From: Brevibacillus_C sp046036945
GTDB lineage: Bacteria > Bacillota > Bacilli > Brevibacillales > Brevibacillaceae
NCBI RefSeq assembly: GCF_046036945.1
Contig: NZ_JBJQOQ010000009.1
Coordinates: 117,493 to 181,492, forward strand
Direction: 5' to 3'
DNA: 64,000 bases
Shown here: positions 16,141 through 24,958 of the stretch, piece after piece
Numbering within the stretch: the first letter of the stretch is position 1
Layout: each line of letters opens with the position of its first letter
Made by a program: the position numbers and the translations under genes
Notes under the pieces: generated by a model
The model's database searches: none
Told to the model about the DNA's origin: nothing
Seen by the model: the letters and a program-made list of their open reading frames with translations, nothing else

Positions 16141-17133
16141 GTGAACCTCGACCATTTGAAAGTCTTTTATGTCGCGGCGATGAAAAGAAACTTCTCTGAA
16201 ACGGCAAAAGTGATTCACCTTTCGCAGCCAACCGTCAGCCAGCAAATTCAGCAGCTGGAATCAACCCTATCGGTAAAACTATTTGAACGAACGACGAAAT
16301 CGATCAAATTGACAGATTCGGGAAGGGTGCTCTACGATTACGCCGAAAAAATTTTGCAGCTGGTGGAGAAAGCAAAGAGAGAGCTGCACCTGCTGTCCCA
16401 GTCGATTCACGGAGACTTGCAGATCGGGGCCAGTCTGACCATCGGCGAGTACATCCTGCCTTATCTTTTGGGGAAATTTTCAAAGGAGTACCCCAAGATC
16501 GACCTGCTCATGAAGACGTACAACTCCACGAAAATCGTCGAACTCCTGGAGAACAGGGAGATCGATCTGGGTTTTGTCGAAGCGCCCGTCTCGGGTAAAA
16601 TCCTCTCTCAATGCCCGTTCCTGGACGATGAATTGGTGGTGATTGCATCAGCACTGGAGCCTGACCCTAGGCTTGAAAACAGGGATTGTATCACAGCCGA
16701 GGAGTTGTTCCAGCTTCCCGTCATTCTCAGGGAACCCGGGTCTGGAACGAGGCAGGTCATAGAAAATGCGCTCCGCCAAAACAACCTTGATCCTGGGAAA
16801 CTGCAGGTTGTGCTGGAATTGGGGAATACCGAATCGATCAAAGCCACCGTAGAATCCGGGTTGGGTATCTCTATCATCTCCCGGTCCGCCATTCAAAAGG
16901 AACTGAGGTTAGGCAGCCTGAAAATGATGAAGATACAGGGGATCCATCTCCAACGTTTTTTTTCGATCGTGTACGACAGGAGCAGGGTCATGCCTGTCCA
17001 TGTGGAGGCTTTCATGCAATATGTACTGAAGCATGCGGATCTCTTGGGGCATCAGCTGCGTTTGCAAGGCGCGGCGGCGGAACGCATGTGTCAAAGCGGC
17101 GTCCAAGTCGATTTTCACCATGCGATCAAATAA
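16141..17133 (+). CDS. LysR family transcriptional regulator
   Basis: 330 residues from GTG 16141, with AGGGTGA seven bases upstream. Residues 1-60 are the winged helix (SETAKVIHLSQPTVSQQIQQ); the rest is the LysR substrate domain. It most resembles the CysL/CbbR-like branch by its N-terminus and ligand-domain motifs (GASLTIGEYILPYLLG), but the ligand is unknown. It is divergent from the UxaA/TRAP operon and convergent with the PTS genes, so it may regulate either. Confidence 0.9.
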   Translation: MNLDHLKVFYVAAMKRNFSETAKVIHLSQPTVSQQIQQLESTLSVKLFERTTKSIKLTDSGRVLYDYAEKILQLVEKAKRELHLLSQSIHGDLQIGASLTIGEYILPYLLGKFSKEYPKIDLLMKTYNSTKIVELLENREIDLGFVEAPVSGKILSQCPFLDDELVVIASALEPDPRLENRDCITAEELFQLPVILREPGSGTRQVIENALRQNNLDPGKLQVVLELGNTESIKATVESGLGISIISRSAIQKELRLGSLKMMKIQGIHLQRFFSIVYDRSRVMPVHVEAFMQYVLKHADLLGHQLRLQGAAAERMCQSGVQVDFHHAIK

Positions 17134-17135
17134 AA

Positions 17136-17165
17136 GAGAGAACATCTCAGACCGAGATGCTCCCT
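17136..17165. terminator. Convergent hairpin after lysR
   Basis: CATCTC and GAGATG with outer GAG/CTC pairs form a hairpin between the convergent lysR and PTS IIA genes. No strong T run follows. Confidence 0.4.
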
Positions 17166-17201
17166 CTGTTCGTTTGAAGCCGGGTTCTAGCTGACCAAAA
17201 A

Positions 17202-17654
17202 TCAAGATGCGAGATGCGGAAGAAGCACCCCGGCAACCTGCTCAGCGGTTGACGCTTCTTTAATGCTTTTGAGCAGAGAGCCGTTCGACAACACGCCCAT
17301 GATGTTCTTCAAAAGTTCAAGCTGCTTTTGCGGATCGGCGATGGCCAGCAGCATGACCAGCCCGACATCCAGTTTCTTTTCGGCATCTCCCATCATGCCA
17401 AAGGATACCGGTGTTTCAAGTGTGGCAATCGCTATACCCGATTCCTTGACATGACTGCTGTCTGTATGGGGAATCGCGATAAACACTTCTTTGCTCGGCA
17501 GTCCGGTAGGATACTGTCTTTCACGTTCCACCACCGCTTCGCAATAGCTCTCCTTGACTATATCGTGAGCCAGAAACAAATCGCTCAACTGCTTGATAAC
17601 CTCTTCTGCGCTGGCTGCTTTCGACTGCAGCACGATAAATTCGGGACGTAACAT
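17202..17654 (-). CDS. gatA: PTS IIA component, galactitol/fructose type
   Basis: 150 residues of the PTS EIIA type-2 family. It takes phosphate from HPr onto H63 in the motif IAIPHTD and passes it to IIB. The start ATG 17654 has an AGAGGAGG site. It is the last gene of a group running Zn-dehydrogenase, IIB, IIC, IIA on the minus strand, the same component set as galactitol PTS operons. Whether the sugar is galactitol itself is inference. Confidence 0.85.
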   Translation of the reverse strand: MLRPEFIVLQSKAASAEEVIKQLSDLFLAHDIVKESYCEAVVERERQYPTGLPSKEVFIAIPHTDSSHVKESGIAIATLETPVSFGMMGDAEKKLDVGLVMLLAIADPQKQLELLKNIMGVLSNGSLLKSIKEASTAEQVAGVLLPHLAS

Positions 17655-17735
17655 CGCAACCTCCTCTTTAGTAAACCACCTGGTTTTGCCCGCGCCCAGA
17701 CTTGCTCGTTCATGCGGCCGCCTGGAAGCGGGACG

Positions 17736-19187
17736 TCATCCCATCTGCGGGGCCTGCTCTTGGTTCGGCTCTTTCTCTGAAGTGCTGCCGTATAAAGCGC
17801 TGCGTTCCAGATAGTCCACAATCGCTGCTTTCTTTTTCTTGAACAGCGCGTAAGCCACAGCGTATATCGCCAGGACAACGCCAATCCACAGCCAGGATTG
17901 CGATAAAAAGGCGAGGAAGATCAGTGCCGTTACCGGCGAAGTCAAAATCCCGAAGCTAGTGATGAGCAGGGTTTCCGCCGGGATGGTGACGCCGACCCCT
18001 TTTGCCACTTCCGTAAACAGGGGCGCCGTATAGGTAGCCGCGTACAGCCCGATGCTGAACCAAATGGCTCCGATGATGACAGATTTGAAAATGTTGCCGT
18101 TGGTAATCGCGACGACACCCTGGATCATGAAGGGCAGCGCGATCAAATCGACCAGCGGCAGGACTTCATTTCCCGGCAGGATCAGCGCCAAGACGACCAT
18201 GATCGGGATGAGCAGGATGCCGGAGGTCAGCGTTGCCGTCTCCCCGTACCCCATCGCGTCATTTACGCCCAGATACCACTCTCTGGATTTGTCGCCGGAT
18301 TTGCTGTTGGATTTCTTCAGATTTTTCTTGGCCGTCTCCGTCAGCGGAAGGAACGCCTGGGCAAAAATGCTGGATACCTTTGGAAAGATCACCATGATCG
18401 CGCTCGTCGCAATTCCGACAGTGGCGATCTGTCCCCAGGAGGCCAGTTGGCCCAGATTCGTCAGATTGCCCAAGAGCCCGAGCAAAAGGCCCAAAATCAA
18501 GCCCAGGGAGATCGGTTCCCCGAAGATGCCCAGCCGCTTTTGCAGGGCGTCCGGACTCAGGTTGATTTTGCTGGCGCCCAACTTGTTCAGCACCCAGTTG
18601 AGGGCGATGGCGAAGGGAATGCTGCCCACGTGATGAAGCTGGACGATCGTGACGCGCGGATACTGAAAGTACGTCGACCACCTCTTCGCAAACAATTCGG
18701 AAAAGAGCAGACTGTACAGGTTCAGCACGATCATGCAGGCAATCGCCAGGAACATGCTGTCGGTGATCAGGTACACCATCGACCCCCAGACCATGTAAGA
18801 GTAATTGTTCCACAAATCGCCCGGCTGAAAGACATTCGTCCACTTGATGGCAAACAGGAAGATTTGCAGCACGAGCGCAAGCCCGAGGAAGATCATGCCT
18901 ACCCGTGTGGAATAAGCGACGATCGCCGTGGCTTGCCAACCGATGTCAAAGACGGGAAGGCTGACCCCGGTGCTTTTTACCATATTTTGGACAACGGGCA
19001 TGATAATCGGAATAAAGGCATTGGTCAACAGGTTGAAGCCAAACAGACCGATTCCGGCATAAAGCGCGGAATAGAGAGCTTTTTTCACTTCCACTTTCAT
19101 CGCCAGCGAGATGATAAAGATGACGACCGGAACAAAAATGGGAGCGCCAAACGTGTCAAAAATATCCTTTAACGTCTGCAGAAACAT
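17736..19187 (-). CDS. gatC: PTS IIC component, galactitol type
   Basis: 483 residues, strongly hydrophobic, matching the size and pattern of GatC-type IIC permeases (TMVVLALILPGNEVLPLVDL-like region; long N-terminal block of membrane helices). It carries the polyol across the membrane as it is phosphorylated. The start ATG 19187 follows GAGGAG. The C-terminus has a short cytoplasmic tail rich in Glu, Gln and Pro. Located between IIB and IIA genes. Confidence 0.88.
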   Translation of the reverse strand: MFLQTLKDIFDTFGAPIFVPVVIFIISLAMKVEVKKALYSALYAGIGLFGFNLLTNAFIPIIMPVVQNMVKSTGVSLPVFDIGWQATAIVAYSTRVGMIFLGLALVLQIFLFAIKWTNVFQPGDLWNNYSYMVWGSMVYLITDSMFLAIACMIVLNLYSLLFSELFAKRWSTYFQYPRVTIVQLHHVGSIPFAIALNWVLNKLGASKINLSPDALQKRLGIFGEPISLGLILGLLLGLLGNLTNLGQLASWGQIATVGIATSAIMVIFPKVSSIFAQAFLPLTETAKKNLKKSNSKSGDKSREWYLGVNDAMGYGETATLTSGILLIPIMVVLALILPGNEVLPLVDLIALPFMIQGVVAITNGNIFKSVIIGAIWFSIGLYAATYTAPLFTEVAKGVGVTIPAETLLITSFGILTSPVTALIFLAFLSQSWLWIGVVLAIYAVAYALFKKKKAAIVDYLERSALYGSTSEKEPNQEQAPQMG

Positions 19188-19215
19188 ACGGGTTGACTCC
19201 TCTCAGGGCCGTGGT

Positions 19216-19527
19216 TTAGTTGGCTTCGCGCGCCTGAATTTGCGCGATCACGCTGCGTACTTCTTCCAGAAACTCCTCTTCCTCCAACCCCGTCAGGAAA
19301 CCGACGCCGTTGATGACCGGGATGGGGATGTTGTCGGGAACGGGAGTCGTATTGACGACGAAATCGTAGTTCCCTTGCTCCACATGACTGATGACTTGGG
19401 TCGGTTTTACTTCCGTTGTGACGATTTTGATCCCGTCCGCCGCCAATGCTTCCTTTAATTTTTGCGCGACCATGGTCGAACTGACGGTACCGGAACCGCA
19501 GACTGTCAAAATTTGAATCGTTCTCAT
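19216..19527 (-). CDS. gatB: PTS IIB component, galactitol type
   Basis: 103 residues. The phosphoacceptor cysteine is C10 in LTVCGSGTVSS, the GatB/lactose-type P-loop. It passes phosphate from IIA to the incoming polyol. Start ATG 19527 with an AAAGGATG site. IIC follows after 28 bases and a Zn-dehydrogenase lies upstream. Confidence 0.88.
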   Translation of the reverse strand: MRTIQILTVCGSGTVSSTMVAQKLKEALAADGIKIVTTEVKPTQVISHVEQGNYDFVVNTTPVPDNIPIPVINGVGFLTGLEEEEFLEEVRSVIAQIQAREAN

Positions 19528-19568
19528 GTTACATCATCCTTTTCTTTTCCCTATTTTTTGAAAACAAA

Positions 19569-20591
19569 CTACGCATACACAACGGCATTCTTGATCGCCA
19601 GGCCCTGCGCGTGGGTGCGGATCGCCTGCTCAATCTCCTGCAGCCGATACTCTTCATTGACAAAATCGGATGCGGAGATGACGCCCCGGCAAATCAGGTC
19701 AAAGGCGGCCTTCACATGGCGCGGTGTCGTATGGAACACGCCCTTGATCGTGATTTGCGAATAGTGCAAAAGCTTGGTGTCGAAAGTGACGGTCGTTCCC
19801 GGCTTGGGACCGCCAAACAGGGTGGCAATCCCCCCTTTTCTGACCATGGCGACAGTCTTTTCCCACAACTCGGGAAACCCGGCTGCTTCAATGGCGACAT
19901 CCGCTCCCCGCTCCTCTTCGGTATAAGCTCGTACGGCTTGGACCTGGTCGGAAACATCGCGGATGTCGATCGTCACCTCTGCCCCCAGTTTTCGCGCCAG
20001 CTCAAGCCGCTTCGGGTGCAGGTCAGTTGCGATGACGCGAGCGCCGCACAGCGCCGCCAGGCGAATCAGCATCAAGCCGATCGGTCCTGCCCCGTTCACC
20101 GCTACCGTGTCGCCGAGCTTAATCTCCGACTGTTCGATGCCGTAGAGAGCGCAGGCAAACGGTTCCGTCAAAGCGGCATCCTTAAAGGACACCTCGGGAG
20201 GGATGCGGAAGGTGTTTTGGCTGACGATCACTGCCGGAATTTTTTGAATCTCGGCAAAAGCCCCCAGGTTAAAGGTGATCCGATCGCAAAGCGAGTGCTG
20301 CCCTTGCTTGCAGAAATAGCAGATGCCGCACGGGGCAGAGTTGTGGGCGACGACGCGGTCCCCGACAGCAAAGGGGGCGCCTTCGCCAACCGCGATCACC
20401 ACGCCGGCCGATTCATGTCCAAACGGCGCAGGCGGTGTCCAATAGGGGTGGCCGCGAAAGAAAGTCTTCACATCCGTACCGCATGTCAGGGTTACCCGAT
20501 TTTGCACAACGATTTCACCCGGGCCGGGAACCGGGGACGGACGTTCCTCAATCCTCACATCCTCCGGCCCGTAATACATAGCAATCTTCAT
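19569..20591 (-). CDS. Zn-dependent medium-chain alcohol/polyol dehydrogenase
   Basis: 340 residues from ATG 20591, with AAAGGAG at 8 bases. Catalytic zinc ligands are C37 (TLTCGTD) and H59-E60 (FGHE); the structural zinc is held by cysteines 88, 91, 94 and 102. The NAD fold shows NGAGPIGLMLIRL. It most resembles sorbitol, threonine and galactitol-1-phosphate dehydrogenases. First in an operon with a galactitol-type PTS, it is a good candidate for the polyol-phosphate dehydrogenase (GatD role). No tagatose-phosphate kinase or aldolase is nearby. Confidence 0.88.
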   Translation of the reverse strand: MKIAMYYGPEDVRIEERPSPVPGPGEIVVQNRVTLTCGTDVKTFFRGHPYWTPPAPFGHESAGVVIAVGEGAPFAVGDRVVAHNSAPCGICYFCKQGQHSLCDRITFNLGAFAEIQKIPAVIVSQNTFRIPPEVSFKDAALTEPFACALYGIEQSEIKLGDTVAVNGAGPIGLMLIRLAALCGARVIATDLHPKRLELARKLGAEVTIDIRDVSDQVQAVRAYTEEERGADVAIEAAGFPELWEKTVAMVRKGGIATLFGGPKPGTTVTFDTKLLHYSQITIKGVFHTTPRHVKAAFDLICRGVISASDFVNEEYRLQEIEQAIRTHAQGLAIKNAVVYA

Positions 20592-20732
20592 GGCAGACGC
20601 TCCTTTTCCTTTCGTCCTCGATGCCCTGCAGCCAATTTTTGGCGGCGGTGGGCATGGCAAGAATGTGATCATAGTTTAACTTGATTAATCCGATGAGTCA
20701 ACTATGAATTATATCTATGAGATAAACAAAAG

Positions 20733-20770
20733 AAAAAACGCTCAGCCGCGGGCGTGAGCGGTTAGCGTTT
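20733..20770 (-). terminator. Terminator of the ECF sigma operon
   Basis: AAACGCT and AGCGTTT arms with an inner GC-rich stem, followed on the minus strand by TTTTTTCTTTT. It lies about 40 bases past the end of the beta-propeller gene. Confidence 0.85.
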
Positions 20771-20809
20771 GGATATCGGTGCGAAGTTTGAGATTTTTGG
20801 AGCTTCCCA

Positions 20810-22705
20810 TTATCCTCGAGATGGATTCATCATCGTATCGATATTGTTCGATTCGGGATCGAAGCGGAAAAATACGTCCCGATCCTCCATTTCCGTATAA
20901 AAGATCAACTTGCCGTCTTCCCAGAAACGAGTGTGCACGGTCTGGGGCATACTGCCTTGAATGTGCCGGGACAATATCGTTTTTTGTTCTCGCTGCAGAT
21001 GATAGACGACAACATCCTCCTTTCCGTCTATTTCCATTTCAATCGCAATATATTTTTGCTCGGCATCGATTATCATCATCGTTGAATACGGGACATCTGG
21101 AAATGTATCTATTTCTTTATATTGTTTTGTTGCGACATCATAACGGATCAGGCTCAGTTCTGCTGCCTCATCTTTTTGCCGTTTTAAGGTAAACCATAAC
21201 GTTTCCGTCGATTCTTGATATACGATGTTGCAGATCTCCCCATTCGTCCAATTTTCTTTCTTGGGCAAATCCTTTAGCTCCAGTACTGGTTGCGGTTTTC
21301 TATCACCGTTTACTGTCATGTATATGCCCTCTCCCCATATGCTAATGACGAGATTGACTTTTTCCTCCATATTGTCAATCCTGTATCCTTTCGGCCCCTC
21401 TGAAAGAAAGTAACGTGTTTTGCTGATTTCATAATAAGGCTCATAATAGGATAAATAAGTCTCGGCATCCACAAACTGCTCTCTATCAAGTACGCCGCTG
21501 TCTAGCAGTTTGTATCCGATTTGCCGGGGGTTCGTTCCTTTTAAATATCCCGGATCGTAGCTGAAAAAGGAATGAGCGTAATCTTCGTCCCGATAAATAA
21601 GCGCTTGTATCGACCTCGCTACGATGTCTTCCGGTGTCGATTTCGATGTTGAGATTTCGAACCGCGTCAGTTTCTTCCATACCTCATTCGTATGAAATAC
21701 CTTATACACAAACAAGGTGCGATCATCCCGGCTCCATGTCGGCTGTTCGAAAGTATATCGAGCCTGCTGCTTCCCTTCGATCATTTTGCCTGTCTGTTGG
21801 TCCCAAGCGTCAGAAAGCTGGTTTTCTGTCAGTTGTTTTTTCGTGTTAAAATTTGTATCCGCTATCCAAACGTCTTCAAGCAATGGATCGCCTTGCGATT
21901 TGACGTAGGCCACATAAGAGCCGTCATTAGAGACAGCAGGATATTTTCCGGTATCGAGCACTTTTTCCTCTCCGCCGCTCAAGTTTTTGGCAATAATCTG
22001 ATTGTCTCTTTCAAAAAATAGTGTATTTTTACCTGACACGTAAGCGGGATACGTTCCCTCTGCTACGTTGCGAATTTCTCCCCGTTTTACGTCCAACTCT
22101 GCAATTTGCCCAGGCAGGCTCACCTCTCCTTGCTCATTTAATTCCGCCCTTTTGACAAAGACAATCCGCGTTCCGTCCGGCGACCAAGAAGGCGTTTCAA
22201 AAAAGCCCTGTTCCTTCCCTCCCGGAAGCAGCAGACGGCTTGTCTTGAGATGGATCTCATACAAATACAAGCTTCCCTCCTGCACATAAACCAACTGCTT
22301 CCCGTTTGGAGAGACCCGAACAAAACGGATGTCACCGTCCGCCAGTTTATAAAAACCGTTATTTCCGTAAGCATATAATCCTTTTTCTTGTAACGGAAAA
22401 TAGATGACTCCCCCGTATTCTGCCACCCCTGCGCTATTTTCTTTGCCTAATTGTTCTATCAAGGAAAATTGATTGGAAAGCTGAAGGGAGGCTGCTTCTA
22501 CTTTCGGGATAATCTGTTCGGGCTCCCATACCGTTCTATATAAAACGAGACATAACAATGCCGCCGCAATCCCCGTCCATCGTAAAAAGTGTTTCTTCCC
22601 GGGTTTACGAACAAACGAGTTGCGAAGTTTTTGCTTCAATTCTTCGTTAACGGGAAGACCCTCTTTCAGTTGTTTAACGGTATCATTCCATTGTGATTCG
22701 TTCAT
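20810..22705 (-). CDS. Membrane-anchored beta-propeller protein, likely anti-sigma partner
   Basis: 631 residues. A cytoplasmic N-terminal segment (1 to about 40) is followed by one membrane helix (about 41-58, WTGIAAALLCLVLYRTVW) and then a large outside domain with TolB/WD40-like repeats (SPNGKQLVYV, SPDGTRIVFV, SNDGSYVAYV). It overlaps the ECF sigma gene by 4 bases, the usual arrangement for an anti-sigma factor that holds the sigma at the membrane and senses something outside. No classic zinc anti-sigma motif is present, so the anti-sigma role rests on gene context. The region after about residue 350 lacks clear repeats. Confidence 0.75.
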   Translation of the reverse strand: MNESQWNDTVKQLKEGLPVNEELKQKLRNSFVRKPGKKHFLRWTGIAAALLCLVLYRTVWEPEQIIPKVEAASLQLSNQFSLIEQLGKENSAGVAEYGGVIYFPLQEKGLYAYGNNGFYKLADGDIRFVRVSPNGKQLVYVQEGSLYLYEIHLKTSRLLLPGGKEQGFFETPSWSPDGTRIVFVKRAELNEQGEVSLPGQIAELDVKRGEIRNVAEGTYPAYVSGKNTLFFERDNQIIAKNLSGGEEKVLDTGKYPAVSNDGSYVAYVKSQGDPLLEDVWIADTNFNTKKQLTENQLSDAWDQQTGKMIEGKQQARYTFEQPTWSRDDRTLFVYKVFHTNEVWKKLTRFEISTSKSTPEDIVARSIQALIYRDEDYAHSFFSYDPGYLKGTNPRQIGYKLLDSGVLDREQFVDAETYLSYYEPYYEISKTRYFLSEGPKGYRIDNMEEKVNLVISIWGEGIYMTVNGDRKPQPVLELKDLPKKENWTNGEICNIVYQESTETLWFTLKRQKDEAAELSLIRYDVATKQYKEIDTFPDVPYSTMMIIDAEQKYIAIEMEIDGKEDVVVYHLQREQKTILSRHIQGSMPQTVHTRFWEDGKLIFYTEMEDRDVFFRFDPESNNIDTMMNPSRG

Positions 22706-23205
22706 CTTTCACCCTCCATGCAACGGTTAATGAATTGTGCCATTTTTTGTCTAACTCGTTGGGATTTCACTTTTAGCCATGGCTCTGTTTTACTGAGCAT
22801 CTCGCCGATTTCTGCGTATTTCAAACCGACGATATACTTCAGATTCATCAGCTCTCTCTCATCCGGCGTAAGGGAGAGCAATGATTCCTGTAAACAATCG
22901 TTCCTGGGGTCCGCCTCTTGGAAAAACATCGAGACCTGCGTATAGCCATATACTTCCGGATCGTGTCCATAGGCTACTTCTTTTCTTTTTCGGTAATAAT
23001 CGATCACCGTATGGCGGGAAATGGTCAGCAGCCATGATTTCAGATTCGATGCTTCTATGTTTTCGGATTGAAATTTCCGGAACGCTTTGCGAAATATTTC
23101 GCTGACGAGATCGTCCGTATCCCATCGATTCCCTGTTTTAAACAGGACAAAGCGATATACGTCGCCAAAATATTCATCATACATCGCTAAAAAATTCTCG
23201 TGCAC
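22702..23205 (-). CDS. ECF sigma-70 family RNA polymerase sigma factor
   Basis: 167 residues from GTG 23205, with AAGGAGGG at 8 bases. Region 2 (about 10-75, DTDDLVSEIFRKAFRKF) binds core polymerase and the -10 box; region 4 (about 105-160, LTPDERELMNLKYIVGLKYAEIG in part) reads the -35 box. It is co-transcribed with a membrane propeller protein, its likely inhibitor. Regulon unknown; no clear ECF promoter could be identified by eye upstream of it. Confidence 0.92.
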   Translation of the reverse strand: MHENFLAMYDEYFGDVYRFVLFKTGNRWDTDDLVSEIFRKAFRKFQSENIEASNLKSWLLTISRHTVIDYYRKRKEVAYGHDPEVYGYTQVSMFFQEADPRNDCLQESLLSLTPDERELMNLKYIVGLKYAEIGEMLSKTEPWLKVKSQRVRQKMAQFINRCMEGER

Positions 23206-23259
23206 GAGAAAATCCCTCCTTCATGAACAATAAACGTTCAAAGTTGCGAAAAGTATCAC

Positions 23260-23287
23260 TTGAACACAAATTATGGCAATGTGTAAT
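23260..23287 (+). promoter_or_regulatory. Promoter of the lipoprotein gene
   Basis: TTGAAC (-35) and TGTAAT (-10), 16 bases apart, upstream of a ten-codon open frame and the lipoprotein gene. A nearby TGAAC/GTTCA inverted repeat (23223-23241) lies between this promoter and the sigma gene. Confidence 0.5.
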
Positions 23288-23315
23288 TGATCATCAGATG
23301 ACGAAGGAGGGTTAT

Positions 23316-23345
23316 ATGATCAGGAAAAGTGAGAAACATTTATAA
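23316..23345 (+). CDS. Possible leader ORF (9 residues)
   Basis: ATG ATC AGG AAA AGT ... TAA encodes MIRKSEKHL, with a strong GAAGGAGG site 6 bases upstream, and ends 33 bases before the lipoprotein gene. The strong ribosome binding site in front of such a short frame suggests either a regulatory upstream ORF or the remnant of a longer gene. Confidence 0.35.
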   Translation: MIRKSEKHL

Positions 23346-23378
23346 ACGAATTTCGTCAAAATAGAAAGGAGTGAAAAT

Positions 23379-23945
23379 GTGATGAAAAACTTTAAACTAT
23401 TTATTTCTCTTGTTTTACTTTTGTCATTATTACTCCTATTTGGTTGCAGTAATGTCACAAAAGATAATCAAGCAGAAGATAATCAAATGAAATTCGATTT
23501 AATAGCAAGTGAAAAAACTTTGCCTTCTCACTTTCATGAAATAGCGTTTAAAAGTAAAGAAACACCTTTTTTTCAGTATTTAGTAAGAAAAGTCAATGAC
23601 CAATCTGAATTTGAGGATACATGGAATTTCTATGCATTTGAAAATCAAACACCGAGCATAGACCTTAACGAGAAAGATGTTTTTTTCATTGGAGTTTATG
23701 AATCTGGAAGTTGTCCTTCCAAGATAAAACATATGAAACTAAGCTCGGACAACAAAACCATGACAGTATCCTTGACAGAACCAGACGGTGCTTGCACTTC
23801 TGATGCAACACCGAGAACATTTGTAATCCAGATTGATAAAGAAATATCCAAAGAGATAGAGAGCGTAGTTATTGTCCAAAACGGAGTGGAAACAAGCATA
23901 CCGTTTGAAAACGAAAAATTTGGATCAAAGGGAAACTCCCTATAA
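23379..23945 (+). CDS. Small secreted lipoprotein, function unknown
   Basis: 188 residues (GTG 23379, or ATG 23382) after an AAAGGAG site. The signal peptide ends LLFGC with C23 as lipid anchor. The mature part is rich in Lys, Glu and Asn with two later Cys (SGSCPSK and DGACTSD) that could form a disulfide. I do not recognise a family with confidence. Base composition is clearly more AT-rich than neighbours, with short charged codon choices, suggesting it may have been acquired. It lies back to back with the ECF sigma operon and could be a target or sensor component. Confidence 0.75.
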   Translation: MMKNFKLFISLVLLLSLLLLFGCSNVTKDNQAEDNQMKFDLIASEKTLPSHFHEIAFKSKETPFFQYLVRKVNDQSEFEDTWNFYAFENQTPSIDLNEKDVFFIGVYESGSCPSKIKHMKLSSDNKTMTVSLTEPDGACTSDATPRTFVIQIDKEISKEIESVVIVQNGVETSIPFENEKFGSKGNSL

Positions 23946-23951
23946 CAAACA

Positions 23952-23992
23952 AGAGCGAGTCTAGCGGCTGATCTCCGCCAAAACTCGCTCTC
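23952..23992. terminator. Bidirectional terminator
   Basis: GAGCGAGT and ACTCGCTC arms with an inner GCGG/CCGC stem. T-rich DNA follows on both strands, so it can end both the lipoprotein and the convergent prohibitin-like gene. Confidence 0.8.
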
Positions 23993-24014
23993 TCTTCTTT
24001 ATTGCTGCCCGATA

Positions 24015-24845
24015 TCACTGCTTATCTACATTAATAAACGGCATCGCTCCGCCCGTTACATTCGGCAGCTTGCCGTCCCAACGGCGAATCGCTTCCAGCT
24101 GCGCCTCGATCTGTCTCAGCTGGATCAATTCCGGCGTGACTTCCTGTTTCTGCAGCCGCAGCGCCTCTGCCTGGGCTTGTGCTTTGGTGATTTCCTGTTC
24201 TTTTTCAATCTTGATCCGCTCAAGATCAAGCTTCGACTTGAGGGCCTGCTGTTCGGCAATTTGCTTTGCCTCGATGGAACGGTCAAACTCTTCGCTGAAT
24301 TTGAACTCTCTGATGTTGATCTCGTCAAGGAGAATATGATAGGCGGAGAGTTTTTCTTTTAACAACTCCTTCACCTTTGTGCTGACTTCAGGTCGTTTTG
24401 AGATTAATTCTTCTGCTGTGTATTGGGCCGTGACAGCTTTCAAGGCTTCAGCGATGGCTGGATCGACAATGCGCGCTGTATAGTCCATGCCGACTTCTTG
24501 GTACAGCTTATTCACGTTGTTCGCATCGAGGTGATGATTGACCGCGATCGTCGTTGCGACTGTCTGCAAATCGCGCGAAGCGGATGTTTGACTCGACTCC
24601 GATTTTTGGACCCGCACTTCCATGGGGATGACCGTCTGAGCAAACGGAATCTTAAAATGCAGCCCTTCATCAAAAACTTGAGGCTGAACGGCGCCCAATT
24701 GCAGGACGACACCCCGATGTCCGGCCTGGATGATCGTCACGGATTGAAAGATCAGCAGTCCCGCCAACAAAGCCACGATAATCGTGATGATCATCTTTAC
24801 GCCGCCGGATTTCGGAGTCATTTTTGTTACATTATTTATTTCCAT
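24015..24845 (-). CDS. Prohibitin family (SPFH) membrane protein
   Basis: 276 residues. One N-terminal membrane helix (about 17-38, VKMIITIIVALLAGLLIF) is followed by the SPFH/band-7 domain (AGHRGVVLQLGAVQPQVFDEGLHFKIP) and a long charged coiled coil (about 190-240, rich in Glu, Lys, Gln, Ala). Such proteins form ring-like membrane scaffolds linked to protease control or membrane microdomains. It stands alone, with its own AGGGGGAGG site, between two convergent/tandem units. Prohibitins are less common in Bacilli than flotillins. Confidence 0.88.
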   Translation of the reverse strand: MEINNVTKMTPKSGGVKMIITIIVALLAGLLIFQSVTIIQAGHRGVVLQLGAVQPQVFDEGLHFKIPFAQTVIPMEVRVQKSESSQTSASRDLQTVATTIAVNHHLDANNVNKLYQEVGMDYTARIVDPAIAEALKAVTAQYTAEELISKRPEVSTKVKELLKEKLSAYHILLDEINIREFKFSEEFDRSIEAKQIAEQQALKSKLDLERIKIEKEQEITKAQAQAEALRLQKQEVTPELIQLRQIEAQLEAIRRWDGKLPNVTGGAMPFINVDKQ

Positions 24846-24910
24846 TTTTCCTCCCCCTTTTCTCTACCATTAGGACAGTATACTCGAAATTCCCGAACGA
24901 TTCAAAACAA

Positions 24911-24946
24911 AAAAAACATCAACCCCTCACTACAGAAGGGTTGATG
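24911..24946 (-). terminator. Terminator of the second TRAP operon
   Basis: CATCAACCC and GGGTTGATG arms followed on the minus strand by TTTTTTTTG, 13 bases past the DctM stop. Confidence 0.88.
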
Positions 24947-24958
24947 GCGTGAACTTGC

